From: Clostridia bacterium
GTDB taxonomy: Bacteria > Bacillota > Clostridia > TANB77 > UBA1234
DNA length: 64,000 bases
Assembly: GCA_017469545.1 (NCBI GenBank)
Contig: JAFUGE010000017.1
Location: forward strand, 1-64,000
Reading direction: 5' to 3'
Made by a program: the position numbers and the translations under genes. The number at the start of each line of letters is the position of its first letter. Position 1 is the first letter of the stretch. Positions 1 to 7,939 of this stretch are shown one piece after another. Under the pieces are notes generated by a model. That model worked only from the letters and a program-made list of their open reading frames with translations. It was not told where the DNA came from and did no database searches.

Positions 1-32
1 ACCAGCACTAATAGGTCGAGGGCTTAACCAAT
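1..32 (+). rRNA. 23S rRNA, 3' end (partial)
   Basis: The first 30 or so bases match the conserved 3' terminus of bacterial 23S rRNA, with CTAATAGGTCGAGGGCTT visible. The gene enters from the left edge and its exact end is not defined here. A 5S gene and a tRNA follow, so this is the tail of an rRNA operon. Confidence 0.9.
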
Positions 33-190
33 ATATTATTGGGTGCTACTTGATTGTAGAGGAACACAATGTGTTCCAACCCCAAATGTAATAGATATTT
101 TTCAATGTGCATGAAAAAATTTATTGTCAAAGTAATACGAAAGTAGTAAAATCAATTTTGTCAGAAAATTTAAGAAATGCATACAATTTT

Positions 191-305
<115 letters not shown>

Positions 306-314
306 TTTTTATAT

Positions 315-390
315 TCCTCTTTAGCTCAGTTGGTAGAGCGCTCGGCTGTTAACCGATAGGTCGTAGGTTCGAGTCCTACAAGGGGAGCCA
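315..390 (+). tRNA. tRNA-Asn (GTT)
   Basis: A 76-nt cloverleaf with acceptor TCCTCTT pairing with AAGGGGA, a D arm with AGTTGGTA, anticodon loop CTGTTAA (anticodon GTT, Asn), T arm GTAGGTTCGAGTCCTAC, and an encoded CCA end. The last pair of the anticodon stem (C27-U43) is mismatched. It lies just after 5S rRNA and is probably processed from the rRNA transcript. Confidence 0.96.
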
Positions 391-396
391 AATAAG

Positions 397-427
397 AATG
401 GTGGTCTTATGACCACCATTTTTATTT
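397..427 (+). terminator. rRNA/tRNA operon terminator
   Basis: Perfect 10-bp inverted repeat (AATGGTGGTC / GACCACCATT) with a TTAT loop, followed by TTTTATTT. It starts seven bases after the tRNA CCA, so it should end the rRNA-tRNA transcript. Confidence 0.9.
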
Positions 428-460
428 GGCTTATTTTATATGAATTAAATCACGACAGAG

Positions 461-481
461 GTTAACAGCCGGGCTGTTAAC
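461..481. repeat. Perfect 10-bp inverted repeat in a non-coding stretch
   Basis: GTTAACAGCC and GGCTGTTAAC face each other across a single G. The right arm contains CGGCTGTTAAC-like sequence resembling the tRNA-Asn anticodon arm 130 bp upstream. No T-run follows. The surrounding stretch (430-695) has no convincing gene; it holds this palindrome, a repeat copy (572-650) and then the dinD promoter. Confidence 0.5.
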
Positions 482-571
482 TGCGCCGAATGCGAGCGCT
501 GCCAGTGGCAGAAAAAGCGAGTATGAGGTGCCTCAAACGCTAGAATTTGCTACCTTTGCGAAAGCAAAGAA

Positions 572-650
572 GCAAATTCCAAAGCGTTGTGATGGAGGGT
601 CGTAGGTTCGGACAGCGTGGTACGCTGCCCCTACAAATTGTATTGAGTCA
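572..650 (+). repeat. Composite repeat, copy A (with GGCAGCG palindrome)
   Basis: Starts with GCAAATTCCAAAGCGTTGTG, then GGGTCGTAGGTTCG, then a palindrome (core CAGCGTGGTACGCTG, 610-630) and CTACA. The same order of blocks recurs at 1888-2050 and 3083-3240. It is the first of about 18 copies of the dispersed palindrome in this window. No coding potential. Confidence 0.75.
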
Positions 651-695
651 GTTTAAATTTATAAACTAAAGTTTTCATTAAATTGAATTTTCATA

Positions 696-724
696 TTGAC
701 AATTAAGAACGTAAGTTCTATAAT
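696..724 (+). promoter_or_regulatory. SOS-regulated promoter of dinD with LexA box
   Basis: Perfect consensus -35 TTGACA (696-701) and -10 TATAAT (719-724) separated by exactly 17 bp. The spacer holds AGAACGTAAGTTCT (706-719), whose core GAAC-N4-GTTC (707-718) matches the Bacillota LexA/DinR operator. A repressor bound there would block RNA polymerase, so the gene should be induced by DNA damage. Confidence 0.9.
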
Positions 725-742
725 GCATATGAGGTGGTAATA

Positions 743-1585
743 ATGAACGAAAAATTTAGTAATCATAAGACATTTGAGGACATTAAACATATTGACGAGG
801 ATGGAAGGGAATATTGGTATGCAAGAGAATTACAGGTTGTTTTGGATTACAAGGAATGGAGAAAGTTTCAAAATGTAATTGAAAAGGCAAAGCAGGCATG
901 CAAGAATAGCGGTAACAACACTTTTTACGATTTTGTCGATGTCGACAAAATCGTAAAGGCGGGGGCTACAAGTAAAAATATAGGAGATATAAAATTATCT
1001 CGTTACGCCTGCTATTTAATTGCTCAAAATGGTGATGCTAGAAAGAAAGTAATTGCTCTTGCTCAAACATATTTTGCAGTACAAACTAGAAAACAAGAAA
1101 TTACAGAAAAAGAATATAGTTTGTTAACGGAGGACGAGAAAAGATTTTATCAGAGAGATTTGACTAGAAAGGGAAATTACTCATTAAATCAGGCCGCAAA
1201 AAACGCGGGTGTGAAGAACTTTGATAAATTTCACAATAGCGGATATAAAGGGCTATACAATGGTGAAACGGCTGACGACATTGCAAAAAGAAAGGGATTA
1301 AGGTATAGAGAAGATATACTAGATAATATGGGCAGTGAAGAGCTTGCTGCAAATTTGTTTCGCATTACTCAGACAGAAGCTAAATTAAAAAAGGAGAAGA
1401 TTAAGGGAGAAAATAATGCAAATATTGCTCATTATGAAGTTGGAAAAAAGGTTAGAAAAGCAATTAAAGATATAGGCGGAACAATGCCAGAAGAGTTGCC
1501 TACGCCTGAAAAAAGTTTAAAGCAATTAGAAAAGGAACAGTTGCAAAAATTAAAAAGAAAATCTGTGGAGGCTCATATTGTGTAA
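743..1585 (+). CDS. dinD: DNA damage-inducible protein D (DinD)
   Basis: A 280-aa protein with the DinD/BRO-N type N-terminal domain: YWYARELQVVLDYKEWRKF near residue 25, then a conserved block around LSRYACYLIAQNGD (about residues 85-98) and a Lys/Glu-rich C-terminal half. In E. coli DinD is an SOS-induced protein reported to interfere with RecA. I start at ATG 743 because GAGGTGG (731-737) is a suitably placed ribosome binding site; the upstream GTG at 734 overlaps that site. The promoter carries a textbook LexA box, which independently supports the SOS assignment. It is the first gene of an accessory stretch after the rRNA operon and is followed by a small DUF1653 gene. Confidence 0.92.
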   Translation: MNEKFSNHKTFEDIKHIDEDGREYWYARELQVVLDYKEWRKFQNVIEKAKQACKNSGNNTFYDFVDVDKIVKAGATSKNIGDIKLSRYACYLIAQNGDARKKVIALAQTYFAVQTRKQEITEKEYSLLTEDEKRFYQRDLTRKGNYSLNQAAKNAGVKNFDKFHNSGYKGLYNGETADDIAKRKGLRYREDILDNMGSEELAANLFRITQTEAKLKKEKIKGENNANIAHYEVGKKVRKAIKDIGGTMPEELPTPEKSLKQLEKEQLQKLKRKSVEAHIV

Positions 1586-1644
1586 GCTGTGAAAAATAGA
1601 TTCTAATTTGATACTATTAAACATATTTGAAAGGAGTTATTTTT

Positions 1645-1902
1645 ATGAGAGAGATAAAAATAAAAGGTATTTACAGGCATTTTAAGGGAGACTATTATTT
1701 TGTTGAGGATGTGGCTACGCATTCGGAGACGCTGGAGAAGTATGTTATTTATAGGCAGTTATATGGAAATAATGAGCTGTATATTAGGCCGCTTACGATG
1801 TTTTTGAGTGAGGTTGATCATGAGAAATATCCTAATGTGGAACAGCAGTATAGATTTGACTTGCAAGAGATTGAGAGTGTGGCTAAAAATTTTCAAAAGT
1901 AA
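1645..1902 (+). CDS. DUF1653 family protein
   Basis: An 85-aa protein beginning MREIKIKGIYRHFKGDYYFV, the signature of the short DUF1653 family (KG.YRH.KG..Y.V), with YRQLYG and the PLTMFLSEVDHEKYP segment also typical. Function is unknown; such proteins are small and cytoplasmic. ATG 1645 follows AAAGGAG by seven bases; the in-frame TTG at 1627 lies upstream of the ribosome binding site and is unlikely. The last five codons fall inside a repeated segment that is copied again at 3083, so the 3' end of the gene took part in a duplication. Confidence 0.85.
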   Translation: MREIKIKGIYRHFKGDYYFVEDVATHSETLEKYVIYRQLYGNNELYIRPLTMFLSEVDHEKYPNVEQQYRFDLQEIESVAKNFQK

Positions 1903-2050
1903 AGCTGCAAATTACTAAGTGGTGTGGTGGAAGTTCGTGGGTTCGGGCAGCGTGGTACGCTGCCCCTACAATCAGTAATTTGAGTCTGCGCCTCCCATTT
2001 TTATATAATTACATCGTGATTGAAAAAATATATCAGATATGATAATATCA
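1888..2050 (+). repeat. Composite repeat, copy B (gene end + palindrome + promoter)
   Basis: About 160 bp that match 3083-3240: AATTTTCAAAAGT, GCAAATT, GTGGGTTCGGGCAGCG, the palindrome GGGCAGCGT...ACGCTGCCC (1945-1965) with CTACA, then ATCAGTAATTTGAGT, TCTGCG, CTCCCAT and GTGATTGAAAAAAT. The last part is promoter-like (TTGAAA, then GATAATAT) and precedes the next gene, as it does in the other copy. Confidence 0.8.
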
Positions 2051-2081
2051 GAGTTATAAATTAATTGAGGAGAAGTGTACT

Positions 2082-2438
2082 ATGGTTGGTAATTATAAAG
2101 TGATAACGTTATGTGGTTCTACAAGATTTAAGGATGAGTTTATGGAAGCTCAGAAGAGATTAACTCTCGATGGAAATATTGTTATTTCGGTTGGACTGTT
2201 TGGTCATTCGGGCGATTCTGAGGTTTGGGAGAATATGGACGAGGGAACATTGACTAGAACAAAACAAATGCTAGACGATATGCATAAACGAAAAATCGAT
2301 ATGGCCGACGAAATTTTTGTGATTAATGTGGGCGGATATATTGGAGAAAGCACAAAATCAGAGATTAAGTATGCTATTGAGCATAATAAGAAAGTAAATT
2401 ATTTAGAAGAAATAAAAGGTGATGTATATGGAATGTAA
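2082..2438 (+). CDS. DUF4406 / nucleoside 2-deoxyribosyltransferase-like protein
   Basis: A 118-aa protein with the Rossmann-like start ITLCGSTRFKDEF and a C-terminal VINVGGYIGESTKSEI motif, as in the DUF4406 and nucleoside deoxyribosyltransferase group, which often occurs on mobile DNA. Those enzymes cleave or exchange the N-glycosidic bond of nucleotides; the substrate here is unknown. A ribosome binding site (GAGGAGAAG) lies upstream of ATG 2082. The gene overlaps the next one by 11 bp, so the two are probably translated together. Confidence 0.8.
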   Translation: MVGNYKVITLCGSTRFKDEFMEAQKRLTLDGNIVISVGLFGHSGDSEVWENMDEGTLTRTKQMLDDMHKRKIDMADEIFVINVGGYIGESTKSEIKYAIEHNKKVNYLEEIKGDVYGM

Positions 2439-3081
2439 GATAGATTTAGAAAAGAATAAAGAGTATTATGCTAGAAATGATTTGGAGCTTTGTGATTGTA
2501 GTTATTGCAAAAATTACTATATGCAAATTGAAGAAAAATATCCTAAAATTAAGGAGTATTTATTTTCTATGAATATTGATATTGTAAAGCCATTAGAACT
2601 AATGTGGCTAGATGTGGACGAAAATAATATTGCGGAATATGTTGCGTGTCAGTATGTTGTTTTTGGAACTTGTGAAGAAGACTTTTCTAATGAAATTGAT
2701 GGTGTAAGATTTTGTATCACAGATGGACATCCGTATACTGGAATAGAAAATGAAGACCATTTTGTGCTTGATTTTGCTCCAGTGAAATTAGAAATGAAAT
2801 TTATTAGGTGTCCCGTTTGCGGTACGATAGAGTTTGACCCGAATGATTATGAATGGAGTATTTGTAAAGAATGTTATTGGGAGTATGATAAGCTTCAAGT
2901 TGAGGATCCTGATTATTGGGGCGGGGCAAACTGTTTATCTCTTAATGAATACAAGAAGCTATATGAAAAGTTAAAGGCGAAGGATCGTTATTTTAGTTGT
3001 AGAAATGAAAAGGATAGGGAAATGATGGTAAAATTAGACAGAGAGCTTGGGCTTCAATATCATCCAGAGGCTAAGCATTAA
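2428..3081 (+). CDS. Cys-rich CPCC-domain protein
   Basis: A 217-aa protein. The N-terminal part has a Cys cluster (LCDCSYCKNYY) and an acidic middle region. The C-terminal third has CPVCG, then ICKECYWEYD and DPDYWGGAN, matching the CPCC domain (CPxCG ... CxxCxWExD ... GxN), probably a zinc site. The biological role is unknown. I prefer ATG 2428, seven bases after AAGGTG; GTG 2419 and ATG 2422 are in frame but overlap that site. It overlaps the DUF4406 gene, suggesting a two-gene operon. Confidence 0.75.
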   Translation: MECKIDLEKNKEYYARNDLELCDCSYCKNYYMQIEEKYPKIKEYLFSMNIDIVKPLELMWLDVDENNIAEYVACQYVVFGTCEEDFSNEIDGVRFCITDGHPYTGIENEDHFVLDFAPVKLEMKFIRCPVCGTIEFDPNDYEWSICKECYWEYDKLQVEDPDYWGGANCLSLNEYKKLYEKLKAKDRYFSCRNEKDREMMVKLDRELGLQYHPEAKH

Positions 3082-3082
3082 G

Positions 3083-3240
3083 AATTTTCAAAAGTGAAGA
3101 AGCAAATTTCTAAGCGTTGTGATGGAAGGGTTGTGGGTTCGGGCAGCGTAGTACGCTGCCCCTACAATCAGTAATTTGAGTTTGCGTCTCCCATTTTATG
3201 CAATTATATAGTGATTGAAAAAATGAATTAGATATGGTAG
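3083..3240 (+). repeat. Composite repeat, copy C
   Basis: Second full copy of the 160-bp unit seen at 1888-2050, including AATTTTCAAAAGT (which was the 3' end of the DUF1653 gene in copy B), the palindrome GGGCAGCGTAGTACGCTGCC (3141-3160) with CCTACA, and the GTGATTGAAAAAATG promoter-like end. It separates the CPCC gene from the TSCPD gene. Confidence 0.8.
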
Positions 3241-3277
3241 TATTAAATTGTTGAAATTGAATGAATGGAGGGAGTTT

Positions 3278-3538
3278 ATGGAGTATCGTTATAGGACAAG
3301 CGGGGTTTGCTCTACGGAAATGATTTTTGATATTGACGAAGATGGGCATGTCATAAGGGATTTAAAAGTAATGAATGGCTGTAATGGTAATTTGAAAGGG
3401 ATTGCTGCTTTGGTTAAGGGAATGAAGATTGAAGATGTGATTGAAAGATTAGAGGGAATTAAGTGTGGCTTTAAGAATACTTCTTGCCCAGACCAAATTT
3501 CTAAAGCGTTGGCGCATTTTTTGGAGGAGAATCAATGA
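3278..3538 (+). CDS. TSCPD domain protein (TIGR03905 family)
   Basis: An 86-aa protein with the conserved start YRYRTSGVCSTEMIFDID, the middle motif GCNGNLKGIAALVKGM and the C-terminal TSCPDQISKAL that names the TSCPD domain. The same domain is found at the end of some B12-dependent ribonucleotide reductases; the stand-alone form has no established function. ATG 3278 follows GGAGGGAG closely; the earlier TTG at 3248 lies upstream of that site. Its TGA overlaps the ATG of the following gtrA (ATGA), so the pair was translationally coupled. Confidence 0.9.
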   Translation: MEYRYRTSGVCSTEMIFDIDEDGHVIRDLKVMNGCNGNLKGIAALVKGMKIEDVIERLEGIKCGFKNTSCPDQISKALAHFLEENQ

Positions 3539-3939
3539 ATAAAAAAGAATTGGTGTGAACAATTAAATTTACTTTATTTTCTATATCAGCGGGGATTATT
3601 GAAATCGGTTTATTTGCTTTGCTGGATGCTGTGACTAGTTGGAGTTACTGGCCGAAGTATTTGATTGCTTTGGTGGCATCTGTTTTGTGGAATTTTACTT
3701 TGAATCGCGAATACACTTTTAAGTCGGCAAATAATGTTCCTGTGGCAATGGTGAAAGTGGCAATTTTTTATGCGATTTTTACTCCAGTCTCTACGATTGC
3801 GGGAAACTATTTGGCAGAGACGTTGGGGTGGAACGATTTTCTAGTCACTATTTTGAATATGGTTTGTAATTTCGTTTTGGAGTACTTGTACGATAAGTAT
3901 GTTGTGTTTAGAGGAAGTATTGACACGAAGGTTATTTGA
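3535..3939 (+). pseudogene. GtrA-like membrane protein, interrupted by TGA at codon 8
   Basis: From ATG 3535 (preceded by GGAGGAG and overlapping the previous stop) the frame reads MNKKELV, then TGA at 3556-3558, then continues without interruption as TIKFTLFSISAG and on to residue 134. The body has four hydrophobic segments and the GtrA-type motifs LNREYTFKS and Y-DKYVVFR. GtrA proteins are flippase-like partners of undecaprenyl-linked sugar transferases. A Lys or Arg is normal at the stop position, so CGA to TGA is a simple explanation. A shorter protein could start from TTG 3619 but would lack the first helix. I call it a recent pseudogene; a sequencing error is possible. Confidence 0.75.
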
Positions 3940-3954
3940 AAGGAGATTATATTT

Positions 3955-4728
3955 ATGAGAGAAAATAATAAGAAGAAATTGGTATTAGGTGTTTTGGCTT
4001 TGGCTACGGTTTTTGCTTTAGTTGCTTGTGGAAATAAAGAGAATGTAGAAAATAACGATTTGCTAGAGAATGAGACTAATCAGCAACAGGAGGAAATTGC
4101 GAATAATCCTTCGGAGAGTGAAAGTGTTGACAATACAAATCAAGAGGAAAATTCAGGGGCTGAAAATTCAAAGGAAAACAGTGCTAATAAAATTGAATTT
4201 CAACCTTTTGAGGATATCATTGAGACTTACCAGTTAGCTGCCAGAGAGAATTGGGATATGGAGACAGTTGAGGAAAAACAACTATATACAACGACTATGG
4301 GTGGTCAGGGCATCAGAGGAATGATAGAAGACGGCAGTTTATATTATACTTTGCTTGATTTAAATAATGATGCCAAAAATGAATTAATTGTATTCCAAAG
4401 AAACGGCGTGGTAATAGATGGTCAAGAAGAGGATGTCATATTAGGTATCTATGCGGAATATAAAAATTCAGCAAAGGCAATTGTTGTTGGCGCTGAAAGA
4501 GATAATTATTATTTTAGAGCGAACAATATTATAGAAAATAGGGGTTCAAGTGGAGCAGCGGATAGTGTTATGGCATTATACCAAGTGGCTGAAGGGCTAC
4601 AAGAATTAGTGGAATTAGTGAAAGTAAGAACTATCAACGAGGATCAAGAAGCTTTGAATACTTATGAAGAGATGTGTAGAGAAAATCCATATCAGAAATT
4701 TGATAATGCAATTCAAATTGTATTATAA
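3955..4728 (+). CDS. Putative lipoprotein of unknown function
   Basis: A 257-aa protein with a lipoprotein signal peptide: basic start, a hydrophobic core, and lipobox ALVAC with Cys25. A low-complexity Asn/Glu/Gln linker (residues 28-75) follows and then a folded domain containing YYTLLDLNNDAKNELIVF, which resembles the acidic D.N.D...E loops found in FG-GAP/VCBS-type secreted proteins of Bacillota. It should sit on the outer face of the membrane. I do not recognise a specific family. The ribosome binding site AAAGGAG is well placed. Confidence 0.75.
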   Translation: MRENNKKKLVLGVLALATVFALVACGNKENVENNDLLENETNQQQEEIANNPSESESVDNTNQEENSGAENSKENSANKIEFQPFEDIIETYQLAARENWDMETVEEKQLYTTTMGGQGIRGMIEDGSLYYTLLDLNNDAKNELIVFQRNGVVIDGQEEDVILGIYAEYKNSAKAIVVGAERDNYYFRANNIIENRGSSGAADSVMALYQVAEGLQELVELVKVRTINEDQEALNTYEEMCRENPYQKFDNAIQIVL

Positions 4729-4757
4729 TGTGACGCTGATTGGCGGAGGTTGTTTTT

Positions 4758-5354
4758 ATGAAAGAAAAGTTGGAGTTAATATGTAAGAGTGTTGGGGCTG
4801 CTTTGCTGATTTCACTTGGAAATTATGCACTTTTAAAATTAGGAAATCCGATTGGACCTGTCATTTTTGCATTCGGGCTTCTTGGTGTTTGCTATATGAA
4901 GCAGAACTTGTTTACGGGGAAATGTGGATTTTTGTTTGAGGATAAAATCAAGATTTGGGATTTGCTTTTGATTTTAATCGGAAACCTTGTTGTGGGCTAT
5001 TTGTTTGGGCTTTTGTTTTCGACAATGGACGAAGAAGTAGTAACGAATGCAGTGGCAAAAGTGTCAACTTGGAGTGTTTCATTTGGCTTTTTTGCGAAAT
5101 CTATCATGTGTGGTGTTATCATGTATATTGCTGTTTTCATGTATCGAAAGGGGACGCCTCTTGGGATTATATATGGAATTCCGCTCTTTATTTTTTGCGG
5201 ATTTCAACACTGCATTGCCAATATCATAACGCTAGGTGTGGCCAGAACATTTGATTTTTCGATTGTGATTTGTGTCATTGGTAATTTTCTTGGTTCGCTA
5301 CTGATGTGGTACATATCGCGAGATTGGAATCAAAAGAAATATTTGATGTATTGA
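4758..5354 (+). CDS. Formate/nitrite transporter (FNT) family protein
   Basis: A 198-aa integral membrane protein with about six hydrophobic segments. The motif YMKQNLFTGKCGF after the second helix and GFQHCIANI in the fifth are FNT-family landmarks (LFTGN; G.EH..AN). FNT proteins are pentameric channels for formate, nitrite or hydrosulfide. It is shorter than typical members (about 260 aa). ATG 4758 follows GCGGAGG; ORF starts further upstream overlap that site. The substrate cannot be read from the sequence. Confidence 0.85.
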   Translation: MKEKLELICKSVGAALLISLGNYALLKLGNPIGPVIFAFGLLGVCYMKQNLFTGKCGFLFEDKIKIWDLLLILIGNLVVGYLFGLLFSTMDEEVVTNAVAKVSTWSVSFGFFAKSIMCGVIMYIAVFMYRKGTPLGIIYGIPLFIFCGFQHCIANIITLGVARTFDFSIVICVIGNFLGSLLMWYISRDWNQKKYLMY

Positions 5355-5379
5355 AAAATAATTTTTGTTGTGCTACAAT
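5351..5379 (+). promoter_or_regulatory. Promoter of eno
   Basis: TTGAAA (5351-5356), 17 bp, TACAAT (5374-5379). The -35 box overlaps the TGA stop of the FNT gene. The enolase start codon lies 57 bp downstream. Confidence 0.65.
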
Positions 5380-5423
5380 ACATTTTGTGGACGGCAGAAT
5401 GTTGCTGTTAATGAATTTTTTAG

Positions 5424-6749
<1,326 letters not shown>

Positions 6750-6754
6750 TAATC

Positions 6755-6818
6755 TATCCAAGGGGGACGGAGGAAAATGGATAAATTTTTATCCATTTTC
6801 CTCCGTCCCCCTTGGATA
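6755..6818. terminator. 64-bp perfect palindrome after eno
   Basis: Two perfectly complementary 31-base arms (6755-6785 and 6788-6818) with a two-base loop. The arm contains GGGGGACGGAGGAAAATGG. It lies six bases after the enolase stop and is followed by a short T-rich stretch, so it can act as a terminator. One arm recurs at 17940-17970, which points to a mobile repeat family rather than a simple terminator. Confidence 0.8.
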
Positions 6819-6894
6819 CATTTTTGTATTGTATTTTTATTTTGGTTGTGATAAGATGTTTTTAAATTAATGGATTTGAAGGAGGATTTGTGTT

Positions 6895-7251
6895 ATGTTA
6901 ATAAGATGTAATCGATGTGGCAAGATATTAAATGTGATTAAGAATTCCGCTTGTGATACAATTTGTTGTGGCGAGCCTATGGTGGAGGTAAAGGCTAATA
7001 GTGTGGATGCGGCTGTGGAGAAGCACGTTCCTAATTATGAAGTTCACGGCGATAAGATATTAGTAAAGGTCAATCATGTAATGGAGGAAGAGCATTATAT
7101 TGAATGGATTGCGATGGATAGTGGCAATCGATTTGAGAAAGTGGTATTGAAGCCAGGAGATGCGCCTGAGGCCGAATTTACGTATGTGCCAGGGGCAACT
7201 TTATATTCTTATTGTAACAAACATTCGTTATGGAAATCGGATGTATTGTAG
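6895..7251 (+). CDS. dfx: Desulfoferrodoxin (superoxide reductase)
   Basis: A 118-aa two-domain protein. The N-terminal desulforedoxin-like domain has the iron ligands C5, C8, C24 and C25 (CNRC ... CCGEPM). The second domain has the neelaredoxin Fe(His)4Cys site: EKHVPNYE, EEEHYIEWI and YCNKHSLW. It reduces superoxide to hydrogen peroxide without making oxygen, typical of anaerobes. AAGGAGG precedes ATG 6895. The TAG stop is supplied by the first bases of a dispersed palindromic repeat (TGTAGGGG), so the present C-terminus may have been set by that insertion. Confidence 0.95.
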   Translation: MLIRCNRCGKILNVIKNSACDTICCGEPMVEVKANSVDAAVEKHVPNYEVHGDKILVKVNHVMEEEHYIEWIAMDSGNRFEKVVLKPGDAPEAEFTYVPGATLYSYCNKHSLWKSDVL

Positions 7252-7300
7252 GGGCAGCGTATCACGCTGCCCGTGGGTCACGCAATACGCGCCCCCTACA
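7247..7300. repeat. Compound palindromic repeat after dfx
   Basis: TGTAGGGGCAGCG...CGCTGCCC (7247-7272), then GTGGGTC, then ACGCAATACGC and GCCCCCTACA (to 7300). The outer ends TGTAGGGG and CCCCTACA are inverted, so the element looks like two copies folded into one larger palindrome. It contributes the stop codon of dfx and fills the gap to ppa. Confidence 0.8.
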
Positions 7301-7330
7301 GAAAAATATGTTACAATTCCGGAGGTTTTT

Positions 7331-7858
7331 ATGAATATTTGGCACGATTTGGATTCTAAGAGAGTTTCGCCAGAAAAGTTTACGGCAGTAATTGAGATTT
7401 CTAAAGGCGGAAAAAATAAGTATGAATTGGATAAAGATACGGGAATGTTAAAATTGGATAGAGTGCTTTATACGTCTACGCATTATCCAGCAAATTACGG
7501 TTTTATCCCTAAGACATATGCTGACGATAATGATCCGCTTGATGTTTTGGTGCTTTGCCAAGAGCCGATTTTGCCGCTTACTTTGGTGGAGTGTTATCCG
7601 ATTGGAATTTTGGAGATGCTGGATAATAACGAGTCGGACGAGAAGATTATTGCCGTGCCTGTAAATGACCCATCTTACTGTAATTATCATGATATTGCAG
7701 AATTACCAGAGCATATTTTGGACGAAATTAAACATTTTTTTGAGGTTTATAAAACGCTTGAGGATAAGCATACAGCGATTCAAAGGCTTGGCAATAGAGA
7801 AGTCGCTGTTGAAAGCATCACCAAAGCGATTCAAATGTATCAGGAAAAATTCGCGTAG
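7331..7858 (+). CDS. ppa: Inorganic pyrophosphatase (family I)
   Basis: A 175-aa protein matching soluble family I pyrophosphatases: ISKGGKNKYELDK, YPANYGFIPKTYADDNDPLDVLVL (the D-N-DPLDVLV metal site) and VPVNDP. It hydrolyses pyrophosphate to phosphate. ATG 7331 is preceded by CCGGAGG. The TAG stop (7856-7858) lies in the first bases of another repeat copy (GTAGGGG), as in the neighbouring dfx gene. Confidence 0.95.
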   Translation: MNIWHDLDSKRVSPEKFTAVIEISKGGKNKYELDKDTGMLKLDRVLYTSTHYPANYGFIPKTYADDNDPLDVLVLCQEPILPLTLVECYPIGILEMLDNNESDEKIIAVPVNDPSYCNYHDIAELPEHILDEIKHFFEVYKTLEDKHTAIQRLGNREVAVESITKAIQMYQEKFA

Positions 7859-7880
7859 GGGCAGCGTAGCACGCTGCCCG
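7855..7880. repeat. Dispersed palindrome after ppa
   Basis: GTAGGGGCAGCG-TAGCA-CGCTGCCC, a standard copy. The TAG in its first four bases is the stop codon of ppa. Confidence 0.85.
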
Positions 7881-7939
7881 GGAATAACGTATTCTACGCA
7901 GAGTATGTTTTTAGTTATATTAAAAGGGGAAGTAATTGA

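Noticed and set aside
3556-3558. UGA read as Trp
   Set aside because: UGA ends several intact genes here and Trp is written TGG throughout; the gtrA TGA is better read as a nonsense change.
7160-7330. Longer ppa ORF starting inside dfx
   Set aside because: It runs through the compound repeat; ATG 7331 has the ribosome binding site and matches the family start.
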